64,000 nucleotides of DNA from assembly GCA_019915015.1 (NCBI GenBank), contig JAHBBC010000020.1:372001-436000 (forward strand), in the 5' to 3' direction. Shown here piece by piece: positions 26,394 to 36,501 of this stretch (its first letter is position 1; every line of letters starts with the position of its first letter). The notes beneath the pieces are model-generated. The model did no database searches and had not been told where the DNA came from. It saw only the letters and a list, made by a program, of their open reading frames with translations. The translations under genes were made by a program, and so were the position numbers. Source of the stretch: Auriscalpium vulgare (taxonomy: Eukaryota; Basidiomycota; Agaricomycetes; Russulales; Auriscalpiaceae).

Positions 26394-26446
26394 GATGACA
26401 TCATTTCGGCTTTTAAATGCACTTTAATACCCGGAATGATGTCATC
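26394..26446. repeat. 16-bp inverted repeat, one mismatch
   Basis: GATGACATCATTTCGG (26394-26409) pairs with CCGGAATGATGTCATC (26431-26446) around a 21-nt loop. The ATGATGTCAT core resembles the one in the hairpin at 25.97 kb, so the element has related foldbacks at two places. Confidence 0.85.
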
Positions 26447-26711
26447 GTCTTTTCCTACCGACTGTGCACTGTTCGATGTTCAATCCTGGCAACATAATCA
26501 CTGTGCGCGTTGTATGGTCTGAGTAAGTTTCATAGGCAACAATACATGTGTAGTGTACAGTGTATCATCCCGTGAGGCCGGTGAGGGAGCTGAAAGCACG
26601 AGTGAACAAAGCGTGGGACTGAATTTCCAAAAAAGGCGACACAGACTGTCGTTGCATGGGTCAAAAAAATGCTGGATGTAGATGACATAAGCAACGATTC
26701 AAAGGAATCGT

Positions 26712-27710
26712 AACTACATGGACTACCTCACCGCGACGCACATCACGCCTTTGCAAGTCATCCAAGCGCTTCTGCCCCAGTTACGAAACAACCCTGCACG
26801 CACTCGGGACGCGATTGCCAATGGAAAGGGCAACAAGAACATCATCTTTTGTGTTCCCGCAGCCGATGCATGCGTTGGACTTCCTTTCGCTAGCGCCAAA
26901 GCCATGAGCGCCGCGGCGACTGTACGTGCCATGGACATCTTGCGCCTTGAGTTGGATGTTTCCCGTCAGATAGGAGGACCGGAGACCAGCATCCCTGTCG
27001 ATATCGTTGTCGGATTGGTGGACACACCATTGATCAATAGGCCTAGGCTGCTCGCACAAGATGCACGGCGAGACATGACCTCCTGGACACCTTCGGAGAA
27101 ACTGTCATATGGAGCGGCCTTCGAGGCCACTATGAATGAAGGATCTGCACACGATGTGCAAGGCGACATCCGTGACTTTGTCAACGGCGCCGTGGATGTT
27201 GTGACATACGGACATTTGCGATCCATTTATATCGCGGGTTTCTCGATCAATTTCGGGTCGATGTTCAAGTGGATTGGATGCAGGCGGCATGCATTGGGTG
27301 CGGGAGGTAAGCGTCGTCCCGCTTCGCGTTCCTTACTAACGCCTTCGTTTGTAGCAACGACATATGCTCTTGCGTCTCTGCTGCCAATGGTCTTCTTGGA
27401 CGCCATTGTCACGTTCCCTCACGCCCTAGGCTTACTGCGACGTAACACGATACGGCCTCCCCCACCTTCCATCCCTGGAGCAGTGCCTTCAACTGCTCCG
27501 CCCCCTCTCGTATCCCCAAAAGCCGCCGAGCCGTCCACTAAATTTGACGTAGCGGACTCAAGGTCTGCGTCAGAGCACGATGAACACGGTGCGTCCGAGA
27601 CTGGCTCAGAGGCGGACGTCGAGAGTAACTCTGGCGATGGCGCGGGTATAGGAGACAGCTGGGTGAGTCTGAAAACGACGTCGGGCACGAGCGAGGAGAT
27701 CGTGGAATGA
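26712..27710 (+). pseudogene. DUF1776 second copy, 3' remainder
   Basis: Continuation of the split second copy. 26712-27306 carries MDYLTATHITPLQVIQALLP to CRRHALGAG. A 48-nt intron with a perfect branch site (TTACTAAC) occupies 27307-27354. 27355-27710 encodes ATTYALASLLPMVFLDAIVT, a proline-rich stretch and the true C-terminus (SWVSLKTTSGTSEEIVE). The insertion junction turned a Leu codon into ATG (26718), so a 330-codon ORF is open from it without splicing. Whether it is expressed is unknown. Only this copy keeps the real last exon. Confidence 0.7.
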
Positions 27711-28018
27711 GGAGGTCTGGAAGAGTGACCGAGATGAGGCGGAACGGAGGTGGATGCATGCATTTTTGTATTTATTATACATCATGTACCAAGTCACTAT
27801 ACTTTAACAGTCTGAGCATATTTCCTTACTACTTAGTAACGCTCACTTTGCGTCGTGTATCCCAGGCGAGTTCACCACTGTGTAGCAAGAACGGTACGAA
27901 AGATGAATAATCGGTTTGATCTTCGACGATACAACTACGCATGATGTGCATATATTGTAATTTCACAGATTGTCATAGCTAGTGTATGATTCCGTCCGGC
28001 GTGGCTATCTACAATGCT

Positions 28019-29057
28019 TCAAACAATGAGGGTTTTATAGCTATTTAACGGCGGATGAGCCTTGCGCGATCGAGCTTGGCGGACTTTACGATAACCCGGC
28101 TCGACTGGGCTCGATGGTTGGCGTGGTGATCCTTCGTGTTTAGGATCGTCAATGGCGTCACGATGAGCCCCAAGATACATGCGAGGTGACCGATTATCTG
28201 AAAAACAAATCAAGGATTAATTCTTCGTATGTCATGGGCGAGGCGCGTACCTTGTGTCCCACTGGCCGTGGTGCTCCGGCGCACCGGCCTCGTCTCACCC
28301 GCGTAGGCACGCGCGAGGCTTCGTCGCAAGTCGTCGTTAGCCTCGATGATCAGACGCAACTTCGGCCTCCCGCCATTCTTGAGCTGAGATGCTCGGGAGT
28401 CTGGAAGGGAAAATAAATTGAGTACCTATCTCATCGTACATAGGCGCGAAACGTACGATTTTTGTTGGTGGCACTCCTACGACGCCTTGGCTCGCCGGCG
28501 TAGGCGCGCGCGAGGCTTCGTAACCAAAACTTCTCGGCCCTTATCTGCAAATGAAGCTTTGGCCTCCCGCCGTTATGGAACGAGTGGGCGCGGGCGTCGC
28601 GCTGGCGTAGTGGCGTGGAATTACGCCCCTTCAAGATAGAAAGGGGCCTCTGGGCCACGCGATGGTGCGGGGAATGTGGCCCACGCGGATAGATCAGATC
28701 AAATTCATCCTCCGTCGTCGGCATGGAGTTAAGGCGCGGGCGCCGATGGTAAGCCTGTTCGTGTGCGCGCTCCCTCTCCGAGCCCTCCTGCACGTCTCCA
28801 AACGACCAGCGCTTCGGGGACGGCTGGTTCCAGTGTGTCTCGCGGTCGTGTGGGTATATGTCGTGATTCCGGCTGGTCCGCGGGGGTTTGGGATCGCTGG
28901 CGGGATTCCGAAGTTTCTGGAAGAATGCGGTGACCACGTTGGGACGGGTACAACGACTGGGTTTGGGCGCTTTTGCCGTGATGATGGGATCAAGCGGACT
29001 CCTCCACTGAGACGAGCTCGTGGGGAAGTCGTAGGGGGTGAAATCGTACGCGTCCAT
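28019..29057 (-). CDS. Hypothetical protein, 309 aa, duplicated exon module
   Basis: Exons 28457-29057, 28251-28400 and 28019-28197 with introns 28401-28456 (56 nt) and 28198-28250 (53 nt); both donors begin GTACG. The frame closes exactly (930 nt). The start is MDAYDFTPYDFPTSSSQWRS. The end of exon 1 (NGGRPKLHLQIRAEKFWLRS then LARAYAGEPRRRRS) is repeated in exon 2 (NGGRPKLRLIIEANDDLRRS then LARAYAGETRPVRRS), so a basic module was duplicated together with its exon border. The protein is rich in Arg, Pro and Ser with no membrane segment. I do not recognise the family; a nuclear or regulatory role would be guesswork. Confidence 0.65.
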
Positions 29058-30029
29058 AATATGTCTGCGGATGCTGTCGTGAATAGATGTGGTGATGGAT
29101 CGTGAAACTAGTGGGGTAATGATGCGCTGTGGGATTGACGGTATCTATAGAATTGTGAATGGTACGAGGTCAACCGGTGATAGGAAATATCGGCGGGTGG
29201 GGCAGGGTTTTATGGAGAAAGTGAAAGCTCCTGTCTCGTTCGGAGCATGGTGCGGGTCAAGTGCGGGTCAAGCGCGGGTAACGCCACAGCCGCAAATTGC
29301 GGTGCTCGCCGACCGAAGTAGGACCGCAAGAGAGTTCCGCACTATCAAGGAGGTTGTGGTTCAGCGCAAGCAGAGGGTCAGGAAAGTGATGTCGAGGCGC
29401 ATAATAGATCACGTGAACTTCGACTTGAACTCCTCGCACACTCCTCGCACGTTGCGGCAGCGCAGGACTGCCTTGCGCGCTTAAAAAGCAAAAAAAGCAA
29501 AACGGAGGAGAAGGGAATTTAGCGCGGGGAGTATTTTATGCTAAGAATGATCGTGAACCGCGTCTGGGACGAGCGAACGAGAAATGACGTACCGAGCGCG
29601 ATCTCGCAGTTACGACACAGAATCGTGGTCCTTGTGCCATAGGCGGCGTGAGAGGCTGGAAGTTACGCGCTAGATATCTGAGATGGAAGGAAAAGAGTCT
29701 GAAAATCATGCCGCGATTCATGCGAGCAGAGTCAAAACGGCCGAGAGCAGGGATACTCGCTCCGAATCATGACGACGTCGCCTTCGAAGAGGTGGAGGAT
29801 GTGTTCTGAGGAGCCGCGCGACGTGGACACTCGTGGACGCCACCTCCTTCAACATGGAGAAAACTTGTCAGGGAGAGTTGAACTGAGGTTGTATCAGCGG
29901 AACGCGATGATCGGATTTCTGCGAGCACGGCCCGGAGCTTCCGAACAAATAACTAAAAACACAAAGGATGACAGCTGCTCGCTCGGAGTCTACGGGTAGC
30001 TTCCTCCCGCCTACGTCTGCCGGCCCACG
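29058..30029. other. Spacer, no gene seen
   Basis: Upstream of the 309-aa gene and downstream of the MYND gene. Short ORFs only. The part from about 29910 (GAGCACGGCCCGGA...) resembles 63174 onwards, showing that the 3' flank of the MYND gene was duplicated with it. Confidence 0.45.
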
Positions 30030-31980
30030 TCACTGCGGCCACTCCCCATAATTCTCCTGGTACAACCGAACATTCTCTTCCTCGTCCCACAAGCCATACA
30101 CCGTCATGGAATACTTCAGCGTGTTCGCCCCGTGACAGAATACACCTGATACGAACGCGTCGCCCACTTTCTCAGTCGCCGCCACGGGGTGTATATTCCC
30201 TGCGTACGCATCCGCATCGAGGTCCCCCGTAGCGAGTAAGAAGACCCATACGCTCATCGGAAGTTTGTTGAAGTTGACGCGCACGCCAAGCTCAGGGAGT
30301 GGCACCTCTGGGTGCTGCGATGCGGCAACACCGCGCAGGTGCAGCGCTGCAAGACGGGCCTCGCGAGTCAGAAGCGCAGGAAAAAATGACTGGTCTCCGA
30401 TCTTGAGGTTGGCACCTGGTAAACTCCGTATGTCAGAGGGGAGGCTGACCGCAGAGCAGCGCGCTTATGTGCGCTGTGCAAAAAGCGTACCAATAACAGC
30501 CTTCGATTTGCATACGTTCTTGTGCTCGGTCCAGTGTGCGATGTGACACTCCTTGGAGCAGTACTGGGTCGTGCGGCATCTGGAGCACTGCTTGATCTCG
30601 TCGGTAGGCATACTCTTGCGGCACTACTATGAGTCAGGTGGTGTCAACGACCCGAATTAACTTTTGGAAACTCACTGATTTGCAAGAACCTGTGCCTTTG
30701 TGAAGGCCAATGGCGAAGTAGAGCGTCACCCGCGGCATAAGAATCTTCTGAAAGACCTCCCACGAGCCGTGCAGCGGAGAGGAAACCGTGTTGAGGAAAT
30801 CTTGAGGGCATCGAACTAGGGATTCCCTGACGAGCGCGACGATAGCTCCGTATACGGAGTAGCGCGGGATCAGGTCCTCAAGGAAGATCTTGGCGATTTT
30901 CTTCCCAGCCGCGCAAAACCGTGTGCCATGGGACAGGACCATGAGAGCGTCCAGAATTCCCCCCTGCAGCATCTGTCGAACCCACGGAACGCCGATACCT
31001 GTCTCCGCAACGCCATCCATGTATCCCAAACAAGTGAGCAGCATTTTGGGATCCGCAGCATCGTCGTCCCGGCGCGCGAACTGGAGCAGCTCTTTCGTGA
31101 CGAGTAACATGGCACCTCTGTCAAGCAGCGCTGCGCGCAGAGCACTAGAGAGCCCACGGGAGAGCAGGAATAGGACCGCGACATTGTTGAACTGTGGCGC
31201 TGCCGCTCCGCTAGCAGACCGAACATGCATGAGGGCGATCTTGGCAGTCTAGTGTCCACGCACCCGCCACCGACAGTGGCAACGACCTCGCGCACGACCA
31301 CGTCGTCAAACTGCTCGGAGCCCCATGCCTGCATCATGTCACCCTCCAGAGCGGACTTCAGCGCACAGGTCACCAGCGAGACTCCTCCAGGATTGATGGG
31401 GTGGCGGGCTTCCTTCGCCCAGATCTCTGCAATGAGCGCGACGACACCCGGAGTACGCGTGATCTTCGTCTTGGTGACCTGGGAAGTCTGCATGAGGCCA
31501 AGGAACAAGTACGCCGTGTTATGCTGCATGAGATCCCGGGCGCCAGTATCCGGCCATTTCTCCAAAGGGAGCGCGGCAAAGTACGCCATCCACACGAGTA
31601 TGTCTGGCATGGACTCCAAAGCGATTTCAGCAAAGTCGGAGGTTGATAAGAAGGATGGGCCGAGCAGGATCACACCCAGGCAACGAAATGCCCAGCTTGC
31701 GCCGTGTGCGACGTTGACGACTTCGAGTGCAGTGGGAGGCGACGGTGCACAGTTGCTGAGGGCATTGCAGAAGAGCTGCAGGATGGTGGTCATGCGGAAA
31801 CTGGGTCCAGAATAAACTTTGGTGGCTAAGAGAATCAGGGCGTGTATTAAGCCGGCTTTCGCGAGGGCTATAAGCTGTGCGGACGGGGAATGAATGTCGT
31901 CGCGGCTGGAGCTGTTAGCTAGATGTACGGACCTCAGCAGGGTTTTCAGTTGGAAAGGAAAGCAAATCGAGGTCGTCCAT
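30030..31980 (-). CDS. MYND zinc-finger protein (one frame break)
   Basis: The start is the ATG at 31978-31980 (MDDLDLLSFPTENPAE, exon 31933-31980). After a 58-nt intron come LIALAKAGLIHALILLATKV and a long helical region (about 31874 down to 30676), then exon 30491-30623 with the MYND finger (KQCSRCRTTQYCSKEC...HWTEHKNVC) and exon 30030-30415 ending YQENYGEWPQ-stop. The last introns are 30624-30675 and 30416-30490. MYND fingers bind proline-rich partners; the helical part is typical of a large Agaricomycete family without a known function. Near 31226-31260 the frame changes (VREVVATVGG to IALMHVRSASG) across only ~25 nt, too short for a normal intron. It may be a frameshift, an assembly error or a shrunken intron. 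Confidence 0.7.
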
Positions 31981-32490
31981 AGCCAAAGAAAAAGATTGCA
32001 GGATGAGTATGCGATGCGCTAGGTGAAGAAGCTGATAAAGGTTGCAGACATGCTTGCTAGTCGCGCCGATTTTGGGAAGGTGGAAGGGCACCGGCCCTAA
32101 ACCCATCACGTGCATATGCCGCCGCCTCTTCCTCATAGGTTCAAGTTGAAAACTCGCCTCGCCTTGCCTTGCCTCAGCGCTCGGAGGCGCTGAGGCTTGC
32201 CGCTTCAGCAACGCAAGCCTCGCATCTTCCTCCTGTCTTTCTCTTCATCTTGACCTTTCAGGTCATCGCCAACCTTCCAGGTCATCGCCTGCTCTCTGCC
32301 TTGTGGTTGCATTTATCTAGCACCGAAGTCAACGAAGGCTTCAGCTACCGGACCCGAGTCGGACACCCGACCCCACCAGGCTTTTGCCCAAGAGCTCCCA
32401 CCGTGCGTGCCCCGCTCCTCAACGTATCAACTCTTTCAACTCACATTTGTAACACCCGTCTCCAGCGTCGTCCGACGAGCCCACGCATAC

Positions 32491-34173
32491 ATGGCCGACA
32501 TCCTCGTCCTCGGCGCCACAGGTATGCACCCCGCGCAACCCCATCTGTACACTGCTCATTGCAGCGCCTTCATAGGCTACTGCGGCCGCCTCATCGCGCG
32601 CTACTTCCTCGAACACCCCGAACGCGCGTCTTTCACACTCGCCCTCGCCGCCCGCTCGCGTGCCAAACTCGAGGCCTCCGGGCTCAAGCTCGACGCGGAG
32701 ACGCGCTTCTTCGAGGTCGACCTGGGCGACTTCGATGCCCTCGAGGCGGCCGTGAAACAAGTGAAAGTGGTGGTGAACGCCGTCGGCCCCTATTGGGGCA
32801 CGGGCACACCGGTCGTCAGGTGCGTCATCTCTGCGCGCCTGCCTCGTGTGCGCGGTTGCTGAAGTCTACCTATGGCCGCGTGTTCGATTCAGGGCATGTG
32901 CGAGGAATGGAGTGCACTATGTCGATATCACGGGCGAGACTGCCTGGATCTACAACGTCATCCACCAGTGCGCCATCTCGCTCCTGTCTTCTCGTGTTTC
33001 CACTTACACCTCAGCCAGGTACGACCATCTCGCCTCCAAGACCCACGCGCTCATCATCCCATCCTGCGGCTTCGACTCCATCCCAGCCGATGCGGCTGCA
33101 TTCCTCGCCAATCGCACGCTCAAGCGCGCGCGGGGAATTGGCGCAGGGCTCGCATTGAGCTCGAGCGCGGTCGAGGTTCAGAGCGGCATCGCGGGCGGTA
33201 CGCTCGCCACGGCGATATCTGCGATTGAGGAAGTGCCCCAGAATCTACAGGGGTTGGCGTTCAGAGCCTGGTCGCTGAGCCCAGGTGCGTTTCCAGGCCA
33301 CAGTCCGCGCTACTTTCAACTAAAGGCGCATTTAGTGGTGGGCCGCATCATCAAGCGCCACCGCCTCCTGTACACCCTCCCCTCACCCTCGCCCGCCTTG
33401 CCCGCCTCCTATGGCTCGTTCCACTTTATGGCGCCAATCAATCGTGCCATTGTTGAGCGCACGTGGGGACTGCATCAGCTCGCTGCGGGCTATGCGCAGG
33501 GGCCGAAGGCGCTGACGTACGGGCCACAGTTTGTCTACGAAGAGTTTCTGTCGACAAGATCGGCGGTCAGCGGGTTTCTGCTGACTTTCGCATTCGTGTT
33601 CGTGAGCAGGTGTCTGTCTGCGTTCAAACCTGTGCGTGATATCTTTACATGGACGAGGGGCTGTTCACTGAACATCGGCTCTCACGTAGCTTCGATGGAT
33701 TTTTCAGCGCGTGGTGACCCAGCCTGGTCAGGGTCCTCCCGAGGAGTACGTTCTTGTCGCCCCTATCTATCTCTGTTGGAAACTGAGCTTCATGTCCATT
33801 ATCCAATAGCAATCATACGAAGGGCTTCTTCCGCTATACAAACGTCAGCGTTTCTGACGAAACACCTCCGACCTACATCAAGACCGTCGTTGGCGGTACC
33901 GGCAGTGCCGGGACGTGGCTCACTGCTAGTACGTCCCAGCTCTTTTGTGCGCTCGCAAGACGCTCATCATATTCTGCAGGCATGTGTGCGGAGTCAGCGC
34001 TCGCAATTCTGCTGCAAAAGGCAGAGCTTCCTGCGCTCGCGCAGGAAGGCGGGGTACTTACTCCGATGTCTGGCCTCGGTGGGATCGTCTTGGAGCGATT
34101 AGAGAAGACAGGACTGTTCGAGTTCAACTCTGAAATAATGGACGGTGACGCGGAGACCAGGAAGGATCGGTGA
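32491..34173 (+). CDS. Saccharopine-dehydrogenase-like oxidoreductase (SCCPDH type)
   Basis: Eight exons: 32491-32521, 32576-32819, 32893-32967, 33019-33284, 33336-33631, 33690-33745, 33810-33928, 33980-34173. Together they are 1281 nt and encode 426 residues, like the ~430 of animal SCCPDH. The N-terminus is a Rossmann start split by intron 1 (MADILVLGAT|GYCGRLIARYFLE), followed by VVNAVGPYWGTGTPVV, GVHYVDITGE and PSCGFDSIPAD, all hallmarks of the family. Later pieces are VVTQPGQGPPEE, NHTKGFFRYTNVSV and LTPMSGLGGIVLERL. The family is NAD(P)-dependent by fold; the substrate is unknown, and lipid-droplet or membrane association is reported for relatives. Introns are 51-73 nt. The gene diverges from the MYND gene, leaving about 500 bp for both promoters. 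Confidence 0.88.
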
Positions 34174-34260
34174 GGGTGACTCTTATGCGCAGACATATAC
34201 GGTTATTTCAATGAGTTATGCGGGACCCGAGAATTGGTTTGTGCTTGCATACTATATTCA

Positions 34261-34299
34261 GAACGACTATCTTCTGATACCATAAGGTCAAGCTACGGA
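34261..34299 (+). repeat. 39-bp dispersed motif, copy 1
   Basis: GAACGACTATCTTCTGATAC onwards to CTACGGA. It is identical (inverted) to 49395-49433 and similar to 60749-60787. The complementary strand holds TATGGTATCAGA, which resembles an LTR-retrotransposon primer-binding site. Imperfect direct repeats (CTTGCATACTATA / CTTGCATACATACTATA) flank it. Confidence 0.8.
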
Positions 34300-34371
34300 G
34301 ACTACTTGCATACATACTATACACGGGCTGCTTTTGCTGGATAAATTACAGTACTAGCAGAGACAAAAATA

Positions 34372-36258
34372 TCAGAGAGGAACGGCCAATAAATTACCCT
34401 GAGCGTTCGAAAGCACGGGCCCCACAGAGTATGTGGATGAGCCTCGTATGACAACTGATACGCCCTTCCCCACCGTCCCCTGTAGTCCATCCGCCCAATC
34501 CTCCGGAGCAACGCAAGACTGAAAGCACACCGCTTTAAGCCACTTGCCACGCCGACACCTTTTCCCCAGCACCGCCGTGAGGACCTCCCGCAGGTTCAAT
34601 ACCCTCACCTCTCCGCCAACTTCCATTGGAAATGTGCTGCTGAGCTGGACTCGGAGCAGCGTCCAGCATGACAACGCCGGATATGCCGAAGGGGCGGGCG
34701 GAGCGTCGTTGCCTGCCTCGCGCATGGAATCCAACAGAAGGGGGATGGAAAGCGTCCACGCAGCGTGCTCGTCCGTCATGACACGGCGCAAACGCGTCGC
34801 ACCGTTGCGAACACATTCCCAACACTCGTCCGTCCAGAGCTCGCCCGAGTCCAAGATGAGGTCCACCAAGCTAGGAGACACGAAACAACGCAACGAGGCC
34901 GCGACCAAAGCACGTTTCATCCTCAGAGTGAAATTGTGTTCGGCAATCCTTGACGTCATCGTGATGCTAATCCGCGGCCGTTGTAACATGGGACTCCACT
35001 GCCGTGCATGTCCGAATAGGAATTGAACTATGGTTTGAGGAGGTGAGGATGGGTCACGCTGCTTGATGGACACCATGGCTGGTGCGAACGGGACATCCCC
35101 GCCCAGCGCTCCGTATATCCTGGACAAATCAGGAGAACTATAGCTGACCTTCAGGCAGAGGTGAATTTCAACCGTTTCATGCAAATGAAGATGGGGCAAC
35201 AGGAGGCCAACGCGTTCGACAGGACCGGCGAGGGCAAGATGAGCGAGGTGTGGGAGATGTACCGTGCGCGCGGGCAAGGTCACGTCGTCAGAGTTCGGCA
35301 GATCGTCGGTAATGGATAGCGCCTGCAGGATGGGCATGTTCTCGAGAACATCGAGGACGCTGGCCAAGAACAGCGCAACGGGATAATCGGAGTGTTGAAT
35401 GCGGATGTCCAGCGTCCGCAGATTGGAAAATTGGGACATCGACGACCATGGTGCAGGACGTGGACTGCGCAGTACGATGTGCCGTACGTTCGGTGCTTGA
35501 AGATCATGAAGGAGCGACAGATGCTCGTCGCCCGTTGCGATGCTTTTGATATTGATCGTAATTGTCGCAAGGAGCGGTAGTGATGGACCACTCGCCAAGC
35601 GACGAAAGAAACGTGCGAAGCTGCTTTGGGGAGAGCTAAAATGAAGAACCTCTACGCGATCCGAATATTTCAGCGCAATATTTTCCGCGTATCTTGTGAG
35701 CTCTCGCCGAGCGCGGAAGGAAAGAGGATGGCCGTTTGCACGCCGGATAAACTCCATTGCCCACGAGCCACCGAGGTCGAGGTTGACATGCCGCCAGAGG
35801 GCCGTGCTCTGCAGCGCAATGGTTCGCCAACGCCGACAGACATGTGTTATATGCACCCATGACGACGATCGGGTAGCTTCGCGGTCGATAAGCTCGCCGT
35901 GCCCAATAGACGAGAAGGAGACGGCTTCGGCGAGGTGAACGAGGGAGGAGAAAATATGGGCTATGATCTCGGCAGGAAATCGGTGGATGGGTATAAGGGC
36001 GTTATGGTGCGCGCGGAACGCATGCAGGGCTCGTACCATGGCATTCTCCTCCTCGGAGAGCAATTTCAATGCGACATTTGGTTCGGTCTGGAAGGCGGGA
36101 AGTGCGGAGAGTCGAGACCTGGCCACGCCATCCCAGAATGCGTCAGCCGACAATGCGTTTTTCCTAGCATGCATTTTTGGCGTTAACCATCGGTATGTCA
36201 GTGATGTGATAGCGACGCACCGTTCTGTGTAAGTGGATTGAAGGCTGCGCGCATCCAT
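34372..36258 (-). CDS. F-box protein, 628 aa
   Basis: A single exon starting MDARSLQSTYTERCVAITSL. An F-box-like segment lies at about residues 90-160: IPIHRFPAEIIAHIFSSL, then SSSWVHITHVCRRWRTIALQ and STALWRHVNLDL, where the conserved Trp-Arg signature (CRRWR) is intact. The rest is a long leucine-rich, LRR-like body (NLRTLDIRIQHSDYP, MPILQALSITDDLP, LPHLAHLALAGPVERVG). F-box proteins recruit substrates to SCF ubiquitin ligases through Skp1. This class is hugely expanded in Agaricomycetes and usually has no assigned target. Length and organisation fit the family. The stop lies close to the convergent end of the reductase gene. Confidence 0.85.
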   Translation of the reverse strand: MDARSLQSTYTERCVAITSLTYRWLTPKMHARKNALSADAFWDGVARSRLSALPAFQTEPNVALKLLSEEENAMVRALHAFRAHHNALIPIHRFPAEIIAHIFSSLVHLAEAVSFSSIGHGELIDREATRSSSWVHITHVCRRWRTIALQSTALWRHVNLDLGGSWAMEFIRRANGHPLSFRARRELTRYAENIALKYSDRVEVLHFSSPQSSFARFFRRLASGPSLPLLATITINIKSIATGDEHLSLLHDLQAPNVRHIVLRSPRPAPWSSMSQFSNLRTLDIRIQHSDYPVALFLASVLDVLENMPILQALSITDDLPNSDDVTLPARTVHLPHLAHLALAGPVERVGLLLPHLHLHETVEIHLCLKVSYSSPDLSRIYGALGGDVPFAPAMVSIKQRDPSSPPQTIVQFLFGHARQWSPMLQRPRISITMTSRIAEHNFTLRMKRALVAASLRCFVSPSLVDLILDSGELWTDECWECVRNGATRLRRVMTDEHAAWTLSIPLLLDSMREAGNDAPPAPSAYPALSCWTLLRVQLSSTFPMEVGGEVRVLNLREVLTAVLGKRCRRGKWLKAVCFQSCVAPEDWADGLQGTVGKGVSVVIRGSSTYSVGPVLSNAQGNLLAVPL

Positions 36259-36501
36259 CTGTCCCGTTTTTTAGCAGCATTTAGCGATGAGGGAAGTCTT
36301 CGTACCTGCAACTGCAAGTTCCTTCAAGAGAGTGCACGCCGCAGTGCGGCAGCGCTGTGAGCGCTTATGTAACCAGGATGTGGAACTTCAGGCTGAGGCA
36401 ATCCTTGGCATGTTCAATATTGGGCCTCCAGCTCGACGCGGAGCAAACGCAATTACTATTCGTCAGTGGCATTCCATCCCTCGTCTTTCTAGTCTCTCAC
36501 C

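Larger units (their letters stand above)
25534..26711. mobile_element. 1.18-kb insertion splitting the second DUF1776 copy
   Basis: The second copy of DUF1776 exon 3 follows the first copy up to about 25533 (AAGCGACT) and resumes at about 26712 (ACTACATGGACTACC). The intact copy reads AAGCGACTACTTGGACTACC, so ACT appears on both sides as a possible 3-bp target duplication. The insert has no long ORF, contains three strong hairpins and ends in the small hairpin ACGATTCAAAGGAATCGT. Terminal inverted repeats are not evident, so the class (non-autonomous DNA element or Helitron-like) is undecided. Confidence 0.7.

Noticed and set aside
34261..34299. tRNA gene or full LTR retrotransposon at the TGGTATCAGA motif
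   Set aside because: No cloverleaf, no paired LTRs and no gag/pol coding nearby; only a 39-bp motif is supported.
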